Shown: positions 1 to 5,812 of the stretch, one piece after another | Position numbering within the stretch: the first letter of the stretch is position 1 | How the letters are laid out: each line of letters begins with the position of its first letter | NCBI GenBank assembly: GCA_964366055.1 | Contig: CAYISE010000019.1 | Location: 1-9,958 of the forward strand | Length of the DNA stretch: 9,958 bases | Reading direction: 5' to 3' | Source: JBBTQX01 sp964366055 | GTDB taxonomy: Bacteria; Patescibacteriota; Minisyncoccia; UBA6257; GWB1-50-10 | Translations under genes and position numbers: made by a program | Notes under the pieces: model-generated | Told to the model about the DNA's origin: nothing | Seen by the model: only the letters and a program-made list of their open reading frames with translations | The model's database searches: none

Positions 1-11
1 GGCCATAGAAA

Positions 12-40
12 TTGAAATTATTTCCATAATCTTATATTAT
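12..40 (+). promoter_or_regulatory. Sigma70-like promoter for the DoxX-like gene
   Basis: A -35 element TTGAAA lies at 12-17 (5 of 6 to consensus) and a -10 element TATTAT at 35-40 (5 of 6), with an exact 17-bp spacer. Transcription would start near base 47, while the start codon is at 49. This implies a leaderless or nearly leaderless mRNA. No Shine-Dalgarno sequence precedes the ATG. The transcription start is inferred from spacing only. Confidence 0.62.
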
Positions 41-48
41 TTAAGTAG

Positions 49-432
49 ATGAACAATTCAAAAATTGTAGAGTGGGTTCTGAGAATCGCGGTCGCCGGTG
101 AATTTATCGGCCACGGCGTTTTCGCGCTTCAAGGTAAAAACCAATGGATTGGTTGGATTGGCCAGCTCACCGGAGCGGAAATCGGCGCAGCGGCAACTCT
201 CCTGACGCTTATCGGTCTGACGGATTTGCTCGTTGCGCTGATTATTTTAATCCGGCCGGTGCGCGTTGTGTTGCTCTGGGCCGTATTCTGGGGATTTTGG
301 ACCGCGCTTATCCGTCCTTTAGTCGGAGAACCGATCTGGGATTTTATTGAACGTTGGGCAAACTGGGGCGCGCCGCTTGCTTTGCTGTTATTTCTTGGCT
401 GGCCAAAGATATTAAAAGAGTGGTTCAAATAA
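49..432 (+). CDS. Small DoxX-like integral membrane protein
   Basis: This is a 127-residue, strongly hydrophobic protein with about four predicted membrane helices (roughly residues 8-27, 44-66, 70-90 and 104-118). A GHG motif sits near the end of helix 1 (residues 21-23), and the C-terminal part contains a GEPIWDFIERWANWGAPLAL signature (93-112). The overall size, the four-helix layout and the early Gly-His fit the DoxX/DoxD-like family, whose members are often linked to redox or thiosulfate-quinone functions. No catalytic role can be assigned here. The ATG at 49 is chosen because the promoter places transcription start next to it. The gene is monocistronic and converges on obg with a 26-bp gap. 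Family placement is moderate and function is unknown. Confidence 0.72.
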   Translation: MNNSKIVEWVLRIAVAGEFIGHGVFALQGKNQWIGWIGQLTGAEIGAAATLLTLIGLTDLLVALIILIRPVRVVLLWAVFWGFWTALIRPLVGEPIWDFIERWANWGAPLALLLFLGWPKILKEWFK

Positions 433-458
433 AATGAAGAAAATTAATTTAATTCCGG

Positions 459-1418
459 TTAACGGTTTATAATCTTATTCAAAATCTCCTTCACTTTTTC
501 CAAACTATCCCAGTCATAGATTGAGATCGGGAGAACATTAAGACGCGCTTTTTTAAGGGCGCCGCTTTTTTTCCGGAGGGTTTTTGTATCCGCCATGTCG
601 CTTTTCGTGAGAAAAACATACTCGGTTTTCTTGGTGAGTGAAATGTGATATTTTTTTAACTCTTTCCGAACGGTTCGGTAGTCCTTGATTGGCGTATCGG
701 ACTCGGCGGAAATGAAATGAAAAAGTATTTTCGTCCGTTCAATGTGGCGGAGAAATTTTATCCCCAGGCCCTTGCCGGAGGAGGCGCCCTCAATCAAGCC
801 CGGGATATCGGCGAGAATCAACTCGTAATACGCGCCGAGATTGGGTTCCAATGTGGTGAATGGATAATTCGCTACTTTGCTTTTAGCTTTCGTGAGCTCG
901 TTCAGCAAGCTGGACTTGCCGACATTCGGCAAGCCGATGAATCCCACGTCCGCTATCATTCTCAATTCCAAGCGCAGGGTGAAAACTTCGCCCACCGCGC
1001 CCTCATTGAATTGCGTGGGGCTGGTATTTACGGCGGAACGAAAATGAAAATTGCCCTTGCCGCCGCGCCCGCCTTTCGCGACCAAAATTCTTTCGCCGAT
1101 TTTCACTATCTCCGCGTCGGCGCCGTTTGTTAAATTGTGGATTACGGTTCCCACCGGCACTTTCAAAATCAAATCGCTGCCGGTTCGGCCGTCATTATAT
1201 TGTCCCTTGCCGTTCTCGCCGTTTTCCGCGGCGAATTCTTTTTTGTAGCGAAACTGGTTCAGAGCGTTCAGATTTGATGTTCCTTCAAAGAATACGTTTC
1301 CGCCATTCCCGCCGCGCGCGCCCGTGGGCCCCAGTGATTTCATATTCTTGTTGAAAGCCACCGCGCCCCGCCCGCCATTCCCGCCCGAGACCTTTATTGT
1401 CGCATCATCGATAAGCAT
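459..1418 (-). CDS. obg: Obg/CgtA family ribosome-assembly GTPase
   Basis: This 319-residue protein is a complete Obg GTPase, which acts in the cytoplasm in late 50S subunit maturation and stress signalling. The N-terminal glycine-rich Obg fold (about 1-157) shows the expected GGNGGRG and GARGGNGG repeats. The G domain follows: G1 GLPNVGKS (162-169), switch I NYPFTT (184-189), G3 DIPG (204-207) and G4 TKSD (271-274, in place of the usual NKxD). The G5 region reads PISIYD rather than the usual SA-containing loop. It ends soon after the G domain and lacks the C-terminal OCT domain seen in Bacillus Obg. Its ATG at 1418 gives the standard N-terminus and lies 2 nt from a predicted transcription start. 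It is divergent from dnaG, with 77 bp between the starts. Identity is very secure. Confidence 0.97.
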   Translation of the reverse strand: MLIDDATIKVSGGNGGRGAVAFNKNMKSLGPTGARGGNGGNVFFEGTSNLNALNQFRYKKEFAAENGENGKGQYNDGRTGSDLILKVPVGTVIHNLTNGADAEIVKIGERILVAKGGRGGKGNFHFRSAVNTSPTQFNEGAVGEVFTLRLELRMIADVGFIGLPNVGKSSLLNELTKAKSKVANYPFTTLEPNLGAYYELILADIPGLIEGASSGKGLGIKFLRHIERTKILFHFISAESDTPIKDYRTVRKELKKYHISLTKKTEYVFLTKSDMADTKTLRKKSGALKKARLNVLPISIYDWDSLEKVKEILNKIINR

Positions 1419-1426
1419 GCGGTTTC

Positions 1427-1432
1427 ATTGTA
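1427..1432 (-). promoter_or_regulatory. Candidate -10 element for obg
   Basis: On the minus strand TACAAT (5 of 6 to TATAAT) puts transcription start near 1420, about 2 nt before the obg ATG at 1418. No good -35 box lies at 16-18 bp spacing and there is no TG extension. The call rests on the -10 match and its position, which matches the other promoters in this window. Confidence 0.4.
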
Positions 1433-1457
1433 AATGCTCATGATATTTTTAGCGAGT

Positions 1458-1485
1458 TTGCTTTTTGGTATTTTCGCGTTAAACT
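1458..1485 (+). promoter_or_regulatory. Weak candidate promoter for dnaG
   Basis: TTGCTT at 1458-1463 and TAAACT at 1480-1485 (4 of 6), with a 16-bp spacer, would start transcription near 1492, about 4 nt before the dnaG ATG. Both boxes are imperfect, so confidence is low. It is divergent from the obg promoter in the same 77-bp gap. Confidence 0.3.
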
Positions 1486-1495
1486 AGACGAGACA

Positions 1496-3211
1496 ATGGT
1501 CAAGGAGACGGATTTAATCAAAGAAAAATTGGATTTGGTTGATTTTCTCCGGTCCTACCTGACGCTCTCGCCGGCCGGAAAAAATCTGAAAGCGCTTTGT
1601 CCTTTCCATCAGGAGAGGACGCCGTCTTTTATGGTCTCGCCGGAAAGAAAAATGTGGCACTGCTTCGGTTGCGGTTTGGGCGGCGATATCATCAAGTTCG
1701 CGATGCTCTACGAGCATCTGGAATTTCCGGAGGCCTTGAGATTTCTCGCCGAGAAAGCCGGTGTCGCCATTCAAACATTAAGTCCCGCCCAGCAGAGAGA
1801 GTTCGGGATTTTATATGACCTTCACGAGGAAGCCAAGAATTTTTATAAGAATGAACTTTTAAAAAACCCGGCCGCGCTGAAATATCTGAAAGAACGAGGA
1901 CTCGCGCCCGGGACGATTGAGGAATTTGATTTGGGTTTCAGCCCGGGCGGAGAAACCTTAACGGTTCATCTTTTGAAAAAGGGACGCGCCGTGGGTGATT
2001 TGGTGAGAGCCGGTCTGGTTCAAAAGAACACGAGCGGACTCTATCGCGACAAGTTTTTTGAACGGATTATTTTCCCGATTGCGAACCAGGTGGGGAAGAT
2101 AGTCGCTTTTACCGGCCGGCTGACGCCGGAGGCGGAGATAAAGTATAAGGACTCGCCCACGCCACCGCCGAAATACCTGAATTCTCCCGAAACGCCGATT
2201 TTCAACAAATCCCGGATGCTCTACGGTTTCAATAAGACGAAGCAATTCATAAACGAGAGCCGCGCGGCGCTTTTGGTGGAGGGCCAGATGGATTTTTTGG
2301 GCGCCTGGCAGACGGGCGTGAAGAATCTGGTCGCGATCTCGGGCACGGGGCTCACGCCGTATCATCTGGAAAAATTGCGTCGCTTCGCGGATACCGCGCT
2401 TGTGAGTTTTGATAACGACGCGGCGGGACTCAAGGCCCTGGAGCGCGGTCTGGACAACTTCAACAAATTTGATTTTCACGTGAAGGTGATAGACCTCGGC
2501 CGGTTCAAAGACCCGGCCGACGCCGCCCAAACCGACCCGAATTTCCTGAAAGACGCGATTATCTCGGCTAAACCGGCTTTTGATTACATTTTCGGCGTTT
2601 ACTTCGCGCCGGACGTTTTTACCGAAGACATCCCCAAACGGAAAAGAATAATTCGCCACCTGCTCGGAATGTTGAAACCGCTGAAGAGCGCGGTGGAGCA
2701 GAACATCTGGCTCAAAGAACTCTCAAAAAAATCCGGCATCTCGGAAAACGCTCTGGCGGAAGAACTCGCCAATATGAATGAACTGACTTCCTTTGGGGTT
2801 GAGGAGGAGGCGGACACGGCCGGCGCTTCCCTGCCGAATTATCCGGACGCGGTGGCCCGGCGGCTCATATCGCTCGCTTTGACAAAAGAGAAATTTTTAA
2901 CTATCTTAAAAGCCAATAGCCAGCTTTTGCCGCCCCTTTATCAGAAAATATTGAGCAACCCCGCCGAGGAAACGCGCGGTCTTTTGGAGCTTCAATCATC
3001 TTACGAATTCGCGGGCGCGAGTGAAGATAGGTTGGAAAAAGAATTCCGGGATTTGATAAAACGGCTGGAGGTAGTGGGTCTGAAAGAGCGCCAGTCATCG
3101 CTCAAAAAGGCAGTCAGGACGGCGCAGAGCGCCGATAACGAAGAATTCGTGAATCAACTCCTCGGCGATTTTTCGGATGTGACCAAACGCCTTAATGACC
3201 TCACGAAATAG
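1496..3211 (+). CDS. dnaG: DNA primase DnaG
   Basis: This 571-residue protein synthesises the short RNA primers for lagging-strand replication and acts with the replicative helicase DnaB at the fork. The N-terminal CHC2 zinc-binding domain has its ligands at C35, H38, C56 and C59 (CPFH and CFGC). The polymerase core includes RDKFFERIIFPI (184-195) and PKYLNSPETPIFNKSRMLYG (225-244), both very close to bacterial DnaG. The TOPRIM metal site shows VEGQMD (261-266, E262), SGTGLT and FDNDAAG (305-311, D306 and D308), followed by KDPADA. The C-terminal 200 residues are the less conserved helicase-interaction region. Length is normal and the stop is TAG. It lies 171 bp upstream of rpoD, as in the macromolecular-synthesis operon, though rpsU is absent upstream. 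No Shine-Dalgarno sequence is visible. Confidence 0.97.
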   Translation: MVKETDLIKEKLDLVDFLRSYLTLSPAGKNLKALCPFHQERTPSFMVSPERKMWHCFGCGLGGDIIKFAMLYEHLEFPEALRFLAEKAGVAIQTLSPAQQREFGILYDLHEEAKNFYKNELLKNPAALKYLKERGLAPGTIEEFDLGFSPGGETLTVHLLKKGRAVGDLVRAGLVQKNTSGLYRDKFFERIIFPIANQVGKIVAFTGRLTPEAEIKYKDSPTPPPKYLNSPETPIFNKSRMLYGFNKTKQFINESRAALLVEGQMDFLGAWQTGVKNLVAISGTGLTPYHLEKLRRFADTALVSFDNDAAGLKALERGLDNFNKFDFHVKVIDLGRFKDPADAAQTDPNFLKDAIISAKPAFDYIFGVYFAPDVFTEDIPKRKRIIRHLLGMLKPLKSAVEQNIWLKELSKKSGISENALAEELANMNELTSFGVEEEADTAGASLPNYPDAVARRLISLALTKEKFLTILKANSQLLPPLYQKILSNPAEETRGLLELQSSYEFAGASEDRLEKEFRDLIKRLEVVGLKERQSSLKKAVRTAQSADNEEFVNQLLGDFSDVTKRLNDLTK

Positions 3212-3245
3212 ATGATATTACTAGATAAAAACATGAATCAATCTC

Positions 3246-3290
3246 GCGGCGCTTGCCCGAATAGAGCGGGGCTATTCGCCCTCGCGCCGC
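3246..3290 (+). repeat. Large imperfect inverted repeat 3' of dnaG
   Basis: A perfect 7-bp outer stem (GCGGCGC 3246-3252 with GCGCCGC 3284-3290) encloses a perfect 7-bp inner stem (CGAATAG 3258-3264 with CTATTCG 3272-3278), separated by a 5x5 internal loop. An alternative inner pairing, GGGC 3269-3272 with GCCC 3278-3281, competes with it. No T-tract follows, so this is not a canonical intrinsic terminator. It could be an mRNA processing or stability structure between dnaG and rpoD, or part of a regulatory leader; this is inference. Confidence 0.6.
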
Positions 3291-3310
3291 AGTTGACATT
3301 CAGTCGCAAA

Positions 3311-3376
3311 ATAAGGGCGGGGTGCTTATGTTTGCAGCTAAATTTTCTGCGCTGCGAACGGAGCTTGAAAATTTAG
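3311..3376 (+). repeat. Competing inverted repeats in the rpoD leader
   Basis: Three overlapping pairings are present just upstream of the rpoD ATG: ATAAG/CTTAT (3311-3315 with 3325-3329), GCAGC/GCTGC (3334-3338 with 3350-3354) and a perfect 10-bp CTAAATTTTC/GAAAATTTAG (3338-3347 with 3367-3376). The second and third share base 3338 and interlock, so they are mutually exclusive. The last stem ends 6 nt before the start codon. This suggests a folded 5' leader that could control rpoD translation; function is inferred. Confidence 0.5.
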
Positions 3377-3382
3377 GCAACC

Positions 3383-4555
3383 ATGGCAAAAAATAAAAAG
3401 ATAAAAAAGGTTAAGAAAACGAAGAAAAAATCCGCCAAGAAAAAAAAGATTGTATTGAAAGAAAAGAAACTGAATGTCCCACCGGAATATGAAGACGGCC
3501 TCAAGGAACTTATTCGCCGCGGCCGGAGCCGGGGTTTTATCACCGACGCCGAGGTTTTGAATTATTTTCCGAACATAGAAAAGAACCTCGCTTTTTTGGA
3601 ACGGGCCTACACCAAACTGGAAGAGCACGGAATTAAAATAAAAGAAACCAGTTTATTCATTAAAGACACTAAGCTGGAGGAAATTTCTTTGCAGGAACTC
3701 AAAGAAGCCACTCGGTTTGACCAAACGTTGCCGGACGCCGTCCAAATGTATCTGAAAGAAATCGGAAAAACGCCGCTCTTGACCTCGCAGGAAGAAAAGG
3801 ATTTGGCGAAAAGAGCCGAGAAGGCGGACGAAGCGGCCCGGAAGCGGCTCATTCAGGCCAACTTGCGGCTCGTCGTCTCCATCGCCAAACGTTACGTGAA
3901 TCGCTCCCATCGTTTGAGTATTCTGGATTTAATTCAGGAGGGGAATATCGGCTTGTCGCGGGCGGTGGACAAATTTGATTACCGGAAGGGCTTCAAATTT
4001 TCCACTTACGCGACTTGGTGGATTCGGCAAGCCGTCACCCGCGCTTTGGCCGATTATTCGCGCACCATCCGCATCCCGGTTCATATGGTGGAAACGATTA
4101 CCAAATACACCCAGACCAAGCGGCAGTTGATGCAGGAATTGGGCCGCGAACCCTTGCCGGAAGAAATCGCGACCGAGATGGGGATGGACGTGAAAAAAGT
4201 TCACTACATTCAGAAAATTTCACAGGAAGTCGTCTCGCTTGAGGCGCCCATCGGCGACAGTGAAGATGATTTAACTCTTTCGGATTTCATCAAGGACGAA
4301 CAGAGTTTGAGCCCCGACCAACTGGCGAACCACGCTTTATTAAAAGACCAGATAAAAGAAATTCTGTCGGATTTAACCGAACGCGAACGGAAAATCTTAT
4401 CAATGCGTTTCGGTTTGGAAGACAACATTCCCCATACTTTGGAAGAAGTGGGAAAGGTTTTCGGCGTCACGCGCGAGCGCATCCGGCAGATTGAAGCCAA
4501 GGCGCTGGATAAAATCCGCCAGCACGATAAATCCAAAAAATTGGAGGGTTATTGA
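3383..4555 (+). CDS. rpoD: Primary RNA polymerase sigma factor (RpoD/SigA)
   Basis: This 390-residue protein is the housekeeping sigma factor that directs RNA polymerase to -35/-10 promoters. It has a lysine-rich N-terminal tail (about 2-30, nearly half Lys) and a short region 1.1-like segment (about 31-85). Region 1.2 is DAVQMYLKEIG (118-128). Region 2 (about 158-230) has NLRLVVSIAKRYV, LDLIQEGNIGL and the -10 recognition stretch TYATWWIRQAVTRALADYSR (208-227). Region 3 spans about 235-310. Region 4 (about 325-385) has the -35 helix-turn-helix TLEEVGKVFGVTRERIRQIE (352-371). The nonconserved insert found in E. coli RpoD is absent, as in compact SigA proteins. The ATG is taken because the basic tail reads in frame from it; no SD is visible and no -10 lies beside it. 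It is downstream of dnaG and probably partly co-transcribed. Confidence 0.97.
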   Translation: MAKNKKIKKVKKTKKKSAKKKKIVLKEKKLNVPPEYEDGLKELIRRGRSRGFITDAEVLNYFPNIEKNLAFLERAYTKLEEHGIKIKETSLFIKDTKLEEISLQELKEATRFDQTLPDAVQMYLKEIGKTPLLTSQEEKDLAKRAEKADEAARKRLIQANLRLVVSIAKRYVNRSHRLSILDLIQEGNIGLSRAVDKFDYRKGFKFSTYATWWIRQAVTRALADYSRTIRIPVHMVETITKYTQTKRQLMQELGREPLPEEIATEMGMDVKKVHYIQKISQEVVSLEAPIGDSEDDLTLSDFIKDEQSLSPDQLANHALLKDQIKEILSDLTERERKILSMRFGLEDNIPHTLEEVGKVFGVTRERIRQIEAKALDKIRQHDKSKKLEGY

Positions 4556-4575
4556 TTTAGAGAATTCTCCTTCAA

Positions 4576-4603
4576 CCACCGCTCTTATGTATAAGAGCGG
4601 TGG
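4576..4603. terminator. Perfect 13-bp hairpin between convergent rpoD and tRNA-Pro
   Basis: CCACCGCTCTTAT (4576-4588) is perfectly complementary to ATAAGAGCGGTGG (4591-4603) with only GT between, so the practical loop is four bases. It starts 21 nt after the rpoD stop and is convergent with the tRNA-Pro unit, which suits a two-way terminator or 3'-end stabilising stem. Neither strand has a T-tract directly after the stem, so canonical intrinsic termination is uncertain. Confidence 0.55.
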
Positions 4604-4626
4604 GATGTTGACGAAAGTTGAGGTGG

Positions 4627-4642
4627 ATACAGGCGGGGCGAA
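4627..4642 (+). repeat. 16-bp direct repeat, copy 1
   Basis: ATACAGGCGGGGCGAA occurs here and again, identically and in the same orientation, at 7804-7819. This copy lies between the rpoD hairpin and the 3' end of the tRNA gene. The flanks differ after the repeat (CTCGC here, TCCAG in copy 2). Its function is unknown. Confidence 0.7.
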
Positions 4643-4654
4643 CTCGCTCTCTTG

Positions 4655-4725
4655 TCGGGCCAGGCAGAATTGAACTGCCGCTATACCCACCCCAAGGGTA
4701 CGGACTACCACTATCCGATGGCCCG
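4655..4725 (-). tRNA. tRNA-Pro (anticodon GGG)
   Basis: The minus strand folds into a complete 71-nt cloverleaf. The acceptor stem is CGGGCCA/TGGCCCG, the D stem GGAT/GTCC has a 7-nt loop, and the anticodon stem TACCC/GGGTA carries loop TTGGGGT, giving anticodon GGG at the complement of 4693-4695. The variable region has 4 nt, and the T stem GGCAG/CTGCC carries loop TTCAATT. C1-G72 and discriminator A73 match proline identity, and G37 is usual for tRNA-Pro. The CCA end is not encoded (CAA follows), so a CCA-adding enzyme is needed. It starts 32 nt after the rpmB stop on the same strand, so the two are probably co-transcribed. Confidence 0.95.
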
Positions 4726-4757
4726 ATTATTTCAACCCCGCTCGGCGGCGCTTTCCA

Positions 4758-4949
4758 TTATTTGAGTTTTTTAGTCAGAGTCCGCAGACACTTTGCGCAA
4801 ACATACGAACGTTTGCCTTTAATCAGCAAATTCGTCCACTGCAAGTTCGCCCGTTTTTTAGTCCAAGCAGTGGGATTGTAGTGGCCGCGGAGAAGTTTTC
4901 TAGTTCCGCCCATTATAAATGATTTTTTACATTTTTCGCACGCGCGCAT
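4758..4949 (-). CDS. rpmB: 50S ribosomal protein bL28, zinc-ribbon form
   Basis: This 63-residue basic protein resembles bacterial L28, a structural protein of the large subunit near the E-site region. It keeps the N-terminal CEKC start, a basic middle part with KKRANLQW (31-38), where L28 proteins usually have a Lys/Arg-Pro-Asn-Leu-Gln motif, and the closing KRSYVCAKCLRTLTKK. Two cysteine pairs, C4/C7 and C51/C54, form a likely zinc-binding C4 ribbon, as in the C+ forms of this protein. There is an insert-like stretch GGTRKLLRGHYNPTAW in place of the usual SHA-type segment. A well-formed promoter ends 10 bp upstream, so the ATG at 4949 would be close to the mRNA 5' end. It leads into tRNA-Pro. 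L28 is the best match; L24e-like or L33-like zinc ribbons fit less well. Confidence 0.85.
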   Translation of the reverse strand: MRACEKCKKSFIMGGTRKLLRGHYNPTAWTKKRANLQWTNLLIKGKRSYVCAKCLRTLTKKLK

Positions 4950-4959
4950 GATAGTTAAA

Positions 4960-4988
4960 AGAATAGCGGACTATTTTTTTTGTGTCAA
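4960..4988 (-). promoter_or_regulatory. Promoter for rpmB and tRNA-Pro
   Basis: On the minus strand a perfect -35 TTGACA (4988-4983) is followed after exactly 17 bp by TATTCT (4965-4960, 4 of 6). Transcription should start near 4953, leaving about 4 nt before the rpmB ATG at 4949. The spacer contains an A-tract. Confidence 0.68.
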
Positions 4989-5026
4989 CTCAGTCAGTTA
5001 CCGATGCGCCCGGTCAGTACACGGGT

Positions 5027-5055
5027 TTGACATAAATCTTATACTATGATACAGT
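5027..5055 (+). promoter_or_regulatory. Promoter upstream of the sorting-domain ORF
   Basis: A perfect -35 TTGACA (5027-5032) is followed after 17 bp by TACAGT (5050-5055, 4 of 6), which carries a TG extension (TGA at 5047-5049). TATACT at 5040-5045 and TATGAT at 5045-5050 are better hexamers but badly spaced from this -35. Expected transcription start is near 5062, giving a leader of about 54 nt, unlike the very short leaders of neighbouring genes. Confidence 0.5.
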
Positions 5056-5103
5056 GTTTCCAGTATATTTAATCCAAGTCCAGGGCAAAAAGCGCCTGGG
5101 CCA

Positions 5104-5108
5104 AGAGG
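5104..5108 (+). promoter_or_regulatory. Shine-Dalgarno-like site AGAGG
   Basis: AGAGG lies 7 nt upstream of the ATG at 5116, a normal distance for a ribosome binding site, and supports that start. It is the only clear SD-like site at proper spacing found before a gene in this window. An out-of-frame ATG at 5111 would give only a 17-codon peptide. Confidence 0.45.
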
Positions 5109-5115
5109 TTATGCG

Positions 5116-5673
5116 ATGTTGCTCAATTCGTCCAGTCCAGTTACAAATGGCAGATTTGAAATAGTTTTGCCGCCGGGCGTAACTGTTGAACCGAACGGAT
5201 TGACACAAACGCTCTTCCGTGAGCGTTATGATGAAAATGGGAAAATCCTCAATGTGGCGTTTGCTGGTACTATTCCGGATGGGTCGCTCTTTACACTTCG
5301 AGGCGCGAATGCTTCAAGTGCAAAAGTAACTGGCCGTGTGAACGGCGTCACGGTAGAAATTCGGAAAGTAGAGATCGCCACTAGTGTGGAAAGTAATGTT
5401 TCCCCGCCGATGAATTTCGCCCTCGACCAAAACTACCCGAACCCCTTCAATCCGACGACGACTATCGTGTACAACCTGCCCGTTGTGGCCAGTGTGAAAC
5501 TGGAAGTTTTCGATCTCACCGGCCGAAGCGTAAAAACTTTGGTCGATAAAACTGAATCTGCCGGCAGCCACACGGTCGCGTTCGATGCTTCGGGCCTTGG
5601 TTCCGGAATGTATTTCTACCGGATTCAGGCGGGAACATTCTCCGCAATGCGGAAGATGGTCTTTCTAAAGTAG
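5116..5673 (+). CDS. Short protein with T9SS type A C-terminal sorting domain; possible gene remnant
   Basis: This 185-residue protein ends in a textbook Por/type IX secretion sorting domain. FALDQNYPNPFNPTTTIVYN (101-120) opens it, then VKLEVFDLTGRSVKTL (127-142) and DASGLGSGMYFYRIQAGTF (157-175), and it ends at KMVFLK. In Bacteroidota/Ignavibacteria-type bacteria such domains direct secreted proteins through the outer membrane by T9SS. Residues 1-95 look like the tail of a beta-sandwich (GRFEIVLPPGVTV, 12-24). No signal peptide is present. The frame is open upstream only to 5050, without another start, so an N-terminal secretion signal is missing. CPR bacteria are generally thought to lack an outer membrane and T9SS, so this is likely transferred and truncated, or an assembly chimera. 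The domain call is secure, but its expression and function are not. Confidence 0.8.
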   Translation: MLLNSSSPVTNGRFEIVLPPGVTVEPNGLTQTLFRERYDENGKILNVAFAGTIPDGSLFTLRGANASSAKVTGRVNGVTVEIRKVEIATSVESNVSPPMNFALDQNYPNPFNPTTTIVYNLPVVASVKLEVFDLTGRSVKTLVDKTESAGSHTVAFDASGLGSGMYFYRIQAGTFSAMRKMVFLK

Positions 5674-5682
5674 TATGGTTGG

Positions 5683-5710
5683 AGGGTGGTATCTTTGAAG
5701 ACACCACCCT
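5683..5710 (+). repeat. Hairpin just after the sorting-domain ORF
   Basis: AGGGTGGT (5683-5690) pairs perfectly with ACCACCCT (5703-5710), and after one mismatch TCTT pairs with AAGA around a tiny loop. It starts 9 nt after the stop codon. No T-tract follows, so it may be a decayed terminator or an mRNA 3' stabiliser belonging to the sorting-domain gene. Confidence 0.5.
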
Positions 5711-5736
5711 ATAAAGAGAGGGGAAGTTCACAGAAC

Positions 5737-5776
5737 AAAAACCCATCAGTCAATATGACGATGGGTTTATTTTTAT
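5737..5776. terminator. Rho-independent terminator, probably bidirectional
   Basis: AAACCCATC (5739-5747) pairs with GATGGGTTT (5760-5768), extended inward by GTC/GAC after one bulged A, with loop AATAT. On the plus strand ATTTTTAT follows directly. On the minus strand the stem is followed by TTGTT, which with the stem gives TTTTTGTT. It can therefore end both the plus-strand sorting-domain gene and the minus-strand gene whose stop is at 5813. Confidence 0.8.
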
Positions 5777-5792
5777 AAATTTTGTCGGGTGG

Positions 5793-5811
5793 ACTCGATT
5801 TAAAATTGAGT
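5793..5811. repeat. Small AT-rich hairpin near the stop of the minus-strand gene
   Basis: ACTCGATT (5793-5800) pairs with AATTGAGT (5804-5811), including one G-T pair, around a 3-base loop. It lies directly after the minus-strand stop codon (5813-5815). It has no run of T on the minus strand, so it is probably an accessory 3' stem, not the main terminator. Confidence 0.35.
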
Positions 5812-5812
5812 T

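Noticed and set aside
454..464. Palindrome around GTTAAC between the DoxX-like gene and obg as a terminator
   Set aside because: The stem is only 3 bp long outside the palindromic core and overlaps the obg stop codon. It is too weak to call.
1958..2659. A 233-codon open frame on the minus strand inside dnaG
   Set aside because: It is antisense to a certain DnaG coding sequence, is extremely rich in Arg and shows no family features. It is a shadow of the codon bias of dnaG.
3293..3298. TTGACA as a promoter -35 for rpoD
   Set aside because: At 16-18 bp spacing the sequence is GC-rich (GGCGGG), with no -10 resemblance. TATGTT at 3327 is 28 bp away. A perfect -35 alone is not enough.
4553..4555. 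UGA recoded to glycine as in Gracilibacteria/SR1
   Set aside because: rpoD, the M50 gene and the coiled-coil gene all end at TGA at the expected protein ends, and no in-frame TGA interrupts a conserved protein.
4618..4881. An 87-codon plus-strand open frame containing GPGRIELP
   Set aside because: It runs antisense through tRNA-Pro and rpmB. Peptides of this GRIELP type are well-known false translations of antisense tRNA.
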